This document shows, piece by piece, positions 54,098 through 59,498 of a stretch of 59,498 nt of DNA. Under the pieces are notes generated by a model. The model saw only the letters and a list, made by a program, of their open reading frames with translations. It searched no databases and was not told the origin of the DNA. Position numbers and translations under genes: made by a program. Origin of the DNA: Capniomyces stellatus (lineage: Eukaryota; Kickxellomycota; Harpellomycetes; Harpellales; Legeriomycetaceae); assembly GCA_001661515.1 (NCBI GenBank), contig LUVW01000041.1, positions 118,124 through 177,621 on the forward strand, read 5' to 3'. The number at the start of each line of letters is the position of its first letter. Position 1 is the stretch's first letter.

Positions 54098-54836
54098 GTC
54101 CCCCCCCACCTATCTTGAGGCTCCGTCTCAACAAGTTGCACTTCTCTAAATTGTTTTAAAGTAGAAGCAATTCTTCGCGTCATTATTTCTGGTATCATTC
54201 GTGTCGATTCTTTGTATAGTTTCAATCTGTCCCCATGTACCGTGTCGCAATTCCCGTGATCGTCTACTATCGTGTATGCCCCTTTGTCTCCAATTTTGAT
54301 TATCGTGTATGGTCCTTCCCATACTGGCTGGAATTTGGTTTTACTTCCATCTATATGTCTTAAAACTTTTGCGTTTAGTTGAAATATAAACGATTTTACC
54401 TTCTTATTATAACTAAGCTCGTCCACTTTTTTACTTGCTACGTTCTTATTATATCCTATCTTTCTCATCGCTGGTATATCTAATTTAATTACTTTTATTC
54501 TTTCTTCGATTGCTTCTTCGATGTTATCGATCTCGGCCGGTGGTTCCCAGGTCGCTGGTAAGTTTATTTCCATTCCGAACAATAACTCTGCTGGACTGTA
54601 ACCCGTTGAGCTGTTTTTCATGCTCCGTATTACCAATAACGCCTTCCATATATAACAATCCCAATTTGCTGGATCTGTTATAGCAATCTTCGCTAATGTG
54701 TTTTTTAATGTTTGATTGAATCGTTCGACTTGGCCGTTCGATTGAGGTCGATATGCTGTCGTCGGTCGATGTTCGATTCCTATTGTTTTATAAAATTCAA
54801 CCGCGATATCTCCTACAAAATTCGAACCTCTGTCCG

Positions 54837-54837
54837 N
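54837..54837. other. Single-N join inside element 3 integrase
   Basis: Joins RNase H/linker codons directly to the integrase DRGSNF motif. Sequence corresponding to about 600 nt in element 2 is absent. Confidence 0.88.
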
Positions 54838-57725
54838 ATATTTTATTATAGCTCTATAATAGAGATTGTCCATCGTAAATATTTCAATTTCTTGATCGGC
54901 ATCCTCTTTTTCATCTTCATGATTATTGTTCCTTGATAAATAATCTGATGGATTGTTTGTTCCCTTCCTATGAATTACTTCATAATCATACTCACTGAGT
55001 ATCGTAGACCATCTGGCAAGTCTCCCTTGTAGTTCTTTGGTATCAAATATTTTTATTAGTGCACTGTGGTCGGTGATTATCTGGAATTTCTTTCCCCACA
55101 GATAATGCCTAAATTTCTTTACACTCCAAATTACTCCCAAGCCTTCCAAATGTGTAGCAGAATAGTTCTTCTCGGCTGCAGATAGTGCTTTGCTGACATA
55201 TTCAATTGGATGTTCTTTCCCTCCTATCTTTTGAGATAAGATTGCGCCAATTCCTTTTGCTGAAGCGTCCGTGGTTAACATAAATGGCAATTCCCAATCT
55301 GGATGACTGAGCACTGGTGCCTGTATTAACGAATTCTTCAAACCTTCCGCAGCTTCCTCACAATCTTCAGTCCACTTCCATTCTACGGTTTTCTTTAATA
55401 GTTTATAAAGCGGTCTCGCAATTATCGAGTAATTTTTTACAAACTTCCTATAATAGCCTGTAAATCCTAAGAACGACTGTAATTCTTTTACTGATCTCGG
55501 ATTTACCAATTTTCTTACTGCTGATATTTTAGCTGGGCTTGTATGTATTCCTTCTCCTGAAATCACATGCCCTAAGTATTCCAACTTAGTTTGAGCAAAA
55601 CTACACTTGTTTTTGCTAAGTTTAATCTGGTTTTCACTTAACAACCTGAATACTTCCTCTAAATCTTTAGCATGCTGCTCCATACTCCTGGAAAAAATAA
55701 TTATATCGTCAATAAATACTAACGCACATTTCCAGAGTACTGTTGACAGTGCTTTTTCCATCATCCTTTGAAAGGTAGCTGGGCTGTTGCTGAGCCCAAA
55801 CGGCATGACATTGTAACAAAACATTCCTCCTCCTGGAATCGCAAACGCAGTTTTGTTTTTATCTTCTTCTTTCATCTTCACCTGCCAAAATCCTGACAAG
55901 GCGTCTAACGTACTATATATTCTGGCTCCTCCTAACACGTGAAAGATGTCCTGTATCACCGGTAACGGATACTGATCTTTTTTCGTGACTGCATTTAACT
56001 TACGATAGTCTGAGCAAATGCGTAGTTTCCCATTTTTCTTCCACACTGTTACTACTGGGGCACACCAATCCGAAATACAAGGCGTAATTATTCCTTGCTT
56101 TTCCATTTCTTCTATTTCCTTTAACACTGCGGCTCTCATGTGTTGCGGAATCCGATAAGGCTTTAAATGCACTGGCTTTGCATCTCCTGTATCGATCCCA
56201 TGCTGCACCACATTTGTCTGTGTTAGTTCTTTTAATTCTTCCACCAGAAGTTCCTTGTTTCTTTTTAAAACATTCTTTATTCTTTTGTCGATTTCTTCGT
56301 CCTCTTTTCTTGGCATTTCCTCTTTACCAATACCATACAGTTCGAGTCTCTCGTCCCCTCTGCTAATTATTGCAGTTTTGCTGGTTGAGATACTTAATAT
56401 TATCTCCATATCGTCCCTAGTTAAACTCAACTCGTTGGTCATCAAATTTATTATTGCATTGTGTTTCCTAAACCAATTGGTTCCCAAAATCATTATGTGA
56501 GTGCTTTGGTCCAAAACCACCATCTCAATAGGAAATAGCTGTCCTGCAATAGTTATTGGGAATCTAGAAATTATTCCCCTTGATTCATGTTTAGCCCCAT
56601 CGGCTGTAACCACCAAGCTATTCGACCTTTTGTCGATATCCAATCTGATAGTTTCCATAAATGCTGAGGATATAACCGAACAAGCCGCTCCAGTGTCAAG
56701 TATTGCCCAATAGTTTTTATTAAATAACCCTACAATCGCTTTACAATTTGTAAACGAGCTTTTCTGTTCGTATATCTCATTTATTTCAATCTCTTCTCCC
56801 TTTTTACAATAGTCAATTAAATCCTTCCTGACTAGTGGTGATATTTCCAGTAGTTGTGCATAGGAAATGTCGGGCTTCATATTCGTCAAATCCTTTTTAA
56901 TGGAAAACTTGCTATCCGGCATTGTGAATTTTATTGGTTCTTTCTTTTTCCTGACTACTGGTTTCTTGATGTCCTTGGCTTTCACTTCCAAATTAGTCTC
57001 GTGCGTGTTTTTCGGCTTTTTGTTGCCGTCCATTTCCTCTTCATTCATTTTCCTTTTTTCAGCCACAAATAATTCCTTTTTACTTGATTTTTTATCATAG
57101 TCGTCTGTCAACTCTACAAAGTTTACATTTTCTTTAATTTTTTGTGTTTCCCTGCTGAATGAAACCTTTGGTTGTTCTACTGATAGTTTAGGACAATTTG
57201 GTTTTATATGTCCTGGCTCCTGGCAGTAGAAACACGTCAAGTTCCGATTCCTGTCATTATTCCTGTTTTGATTATCCAGTCTTTGTTCTGGAAACTGTCT
57301 TTTATTCATTTTCATACTATTAATGATGTTCAAGTTAAACTCGTCAAATTTCCTTATTAACGTTTCGTACATCACTTCTTCATTTCTCAGACCCTCTGTG
57401 TTATTCGTAACCTTTCTGGTCTTTTCTGGCTCAATTACCGATTCTTCTATGTCAACGCTCTTACACAACATTTCCAACTGATCATATTTTACCAGTAAAT
57501 CAATCGCCTTGTCCCATTTATCCACTTTCTTCTCTACTATAAACTTCTTATATTCATAATTTACGGATGAGGTCAAGTACCTGATTTTTTCTTTATCCTC
57601 AACTACTTTGGCGGCTTTAAATAATGTCTGGAGTTTCGTCACATATTCTATAATATCTTCGTCACCCTGTTTACTATTCATTAACTCATTCCACGCCACC
57701 TGTTCTCTTTCTTTACCTTCGAACC

Positions 57726-57951
57726 TGTAAGATACATGGTTCGTATCTTACAGCCAATGAATTCACAATTTTCAACTTTTAATTATTTTATAATTTATTT
57801 TATAGTTCAATTTTATTAATTTTTAATTTATAGTAAATCCATTTAAATACGTGACTTACTTTTGTACATACACAAAAGTAAGTCTTTTAATCTCAATAAA
57901 ACTCAATCGTAATATACCGCCTATAGTCTTCATTAATTACGGTTCCTAACA
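57726..57951 (+). mobile_element. 226-bp solo LTR in element 3 gag, GAACC duplication
   Basis: GAACC at 57721-57725 and 57952-57956. It starts with a perfect 10-bp inverted repeat, TGTAAGATAC/GTATCTTACA (7-nt loop), and ends CCTAACA. Hairpin arms ACTTACTTTTGT (57854-57865) and ACAAAAGTAAGT (57872-57883), then TCTTTTAATCTCAATAAA. Related to the left end of element 1. Confidence 0.9.
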
Positions 57952-58212
57952 GAACCTTTCCAGGAATAGCTTTTTAAAACCCTCCCAGTTCGTAAAACGG
58001 GGTTGGTACAACTTATACCATGTTGCTGCTTTCCCTGTTAAAAAACTATTAGCTTCTTCAATTAGTTCTTCTTCTGACCACAAGTTATTCTTCATGTTAT
58101 GCTCCATGCGTCTTAACCATAGCTCCGGGTCTTGACTGACCGACCCATTAAATGTAACAGACACCATAGTCTTATTCTTTTTATCCATTATTTTTGTATT
58201 TAATTCGTCCAA

Positions 58213-58791
58213 CTGGGTATCAACTATATTCTCAACCTTTTCAGATAATCTCCAATATTATCGTCAACCTTTTGCGAATAATCCCCAATAGCTCTACCAA
58301 TTCTGTCGTATGTTTTTCTGGTAAGTCCAACCGCTCTTCCAATTCTGCAGTAGCTCTGCCAATTCCTTTACGATTATACCTTTTAACTTTCGACAGTATA
58401 TTTTTATTGTTGTTGATTTTTATTGGACCACAATTCTATAAACTATAATGTATAAAACTACCAAGATATCCAATATCTTATAAACCTACTTACACTATCT
58501 TTTTCCTAAGATACGTGTAACCAAAACCTAATCAAACTATGTTATATAATACTACCTAATACTTTATGATACACTATTAAACAACACTAGCTTATTTATT
58601 GATCGATTGATTGCACCATTCCCTGATTCAATGATTGCTTCCTCGCTTGATACTTCTTCCTTTTTGTCCCTCGGCTGTCCCTTTTTATAGATAACTTCCT
58701 GCTATCTTCCTTCGCTGATATCGAAGTATTTCTTACTTATAAACTAAATAACTAAATAAACTATTGAAAACTATCTTTCGGTTCCTAACAT
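58213..58791. other. Leader of element 3, partly foreign
   Basis: Between gag and the 5' LTR-D. Minus-strand frames with coiled-coil-like residues (LEERLDLPEKHTTELVELL) suggest the gag N terminus with frame changes. At 58781-58791 the string GGTTCCTAACA equals the 3' end of the 57726 solo LTR and replaces the U5 end of LTR-D, so a further LTR insertion is likely. Confidence 0.45.
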
Positions 58792-59028
58792 CTATATCTT
58801 TATTGCTGAGTAAAAACTAGAAAGATTCACTCCTTTGAGTCGAATCTCATATTCTTATAACTAACTAAATAACTAACTAAATAAATAACTAAATAATAAT
58901 AATAATGAACGCATCCAATCGGACCTCTAAATACTGTTGATAAAATCGCGAGGGGAAAAAACTCAACTGTACTTAGGTTCTCGACTATATTATTCGTTAT
59001 TACTTTTGGTCGTATTATATATACGACA
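58792..59028 (-). repeat. 5' LTR of element 3 (LTR-D), U5 end replaced
   Basis: Matches the 3' LTR-D from its TGTCGTAT start to AATAAAGATA. The last 45 or so bases present in the 3' copy are absent, replaced by other LTR sequence. Confidence 0.8.
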
Positions 59029-59031
59029 AAC

Positions 59032-59480
59032 TGTCATATGAAATAGTATGACAGGGGGAGGAGTCAACCAATAGGTTTTCCCCGAAAGGGTTTTACTAGA
59101 GGGGAAGCTCTGAGAGTAAAGTTATTATTATTCTTTAGTTTATTTAGTTTATTTAGTTTATTTAGTTTATTTAGTTTATTTAGTTTACTATAACTATTAT
59201 AGGTTCAAATGTGTATTTTGAATCTCTGTCTTTACCTTAAATAAAGAGTAATAACCAACGGGAATGGAAGTCGAGAGAAAATAGTGGGTTTGTCGAGAGT
59301 AGAGTTATAGTTAGAAATAGAATAGAACCAACTTATATAGTTATAATCAGATACATGATACAGTAAAGAATAGTGTCTTTAAGATTAATTTTAATTAGAC
59401 CAACAAGTTCATAATAGATTATTTAAATATATGTACCAATTATAAAATTGGACAAGCTAAAGAAAAGGAAATTAGCACTA
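59032..59480 (+). mobile_element. Solo LTR-C, CAAAC duplication
   Basis: Same family as the 3' LTR of element 2. Flanked by CAAAC at 59027-59031 and 59481-59485. It inserted three bases outside the 5' end of element 3, so it is younger than element 3. Starts TGTCATA/TATGACA; ends TTAGCACTA. Confidence 0.8.
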
Positions 59481-59498
59481 CAAAACTGTTGTATATAA
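59481..59498. other. Flank after the solo LTR-C
   Basis: Target duplication CAAAC, then TGTTGTATATAA to the window end. Continues the DNA that element 3 entered (compare 53701-53756). Confidence 0.5.

Larger units (their letters stand above)
53962..58188 (-). pseudogene. Element 3 Gag-Pol, broken by a solo LTR and an assembly gap
   Basis: ATG 58188 starts a Gag frame that reads to ERF at the LTR insertion (57951). With the LTR and one GAACC removed it continues in frame as EGKEREQVAWNELMN from about 57720. Then come the zinc knuckle CFYCQEPGHIKPNC, protease YWAILDTGAACSVIS, RT CALVFIDDIIIFSRS, RNase H LTTDASAKGIGAILSQ and TDHSALIKIF. After the N at 54837 the integrase core continues (DRGSNFVGD, PQSNGQVERFNQTLKN), with VWEGPYTIIK at the end. 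By comparison with element 2, about 200 residues (zinc finger and first part of the core) are missing at the N. The frame extends past the expected pol end into the LTR; the region upstream of 58188 suggests a frame-shifted coiled-coil N terminus. Confidence 0.82.
53757..59028 (-). mobile_element. Ty3/gypsy element 3 (single-ORF gag-pol), AACTG duplication
   Basis: Complete ends on the minus strand: 5' at 59028 (TGTCGTATATATAATACG), 3' at 53757. AACTG at 53752-53756 matches the bases after 59028 once the later LTR-C insertion is removed. Gag is interrupted by a solo LTR (57726-57951), and the integrase by the N at 54837. Confidence 0.82.

Overview
The window looks like a scaffold from an early-diverging, AT-rich fungus. 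Evidence: fungal-type housekeeping genes (Ups1-, Sad1/SUN-, Mex67-, Hnt1-, Mad2- and Trm9-like), many short spliceosomal introns (about 70-250 nt, usually GTAAG/GTAAA donors and TAG/AAG/CAG acceptors), and abundant Ty3/gypsy, Tc1/mariner and LINE remains. A Kickxellomycotina/Harpellales-type gut fungus would fit, but that is only a guess; nothing in the sequence fixes the genus.

Layout. (1) 1-11 kb: 3' end of a bifunctional PFK-2/FBPase-2 gene, a CCX/NCLX-type cation/Ca2+ exchanger, a PRELI/Ups1 lipid-transfer protein and a SUN-domain protein, in convergent or divergent pairs. (2) 11.4-18.5 kb: six diverged tandem paralogues, all on the minus strand, encoding small secreted proteins with two conserved cysteines. 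I do not recognise this family and consider it the most interesting protein-level item. (3) 20.7-31.7 kb: MEX67 (7 exons), HNT1 (3 exons, one of 16 nt), MAD2 (4 exons), an EF-hand-bearing mitochondrial carrier (2 exons) and TRM9 (6 exons). I rebuilt these exon by exon; each model keeps one open frame and restores family motifs across the junctions. (4) 31.7-34.3 kb: simple-sequence DNA with weak hints of exons. (5) 34.3-59.5 kb: a transposon island of nested elements: a decayed Tc1 element with complete ends; LINE pieces; gypsy gag/protease pieces; two truncated copies of a second Tc1 family; a chromodomain Ty3/gypsy element with a probable -1 frameshift site; and two related single-ORF Ty3/gypsy elements, each with a solo LTR inserted in gag.

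Several insertions carry visible 5-bp target duplications (TCCAG, AAACC, GAACC, AACTG, CAAAC, GCAGC), so the order of events can be read. The LTR families share an unusual feature: a short inverted repeat at or next to the LTR 5' end. Four related LTRs also keep a promoter-proximal hairpin whose arms change together.

Assembly quality matters. Single-N joins at 40824, 47774, 52218 and 54837 hide a 682-bp false duplication and a missing integrase segment. Two short gaps lie inside homopolymers. The first 14 bases are poly-G, and gene 1 is cut by the window edge.
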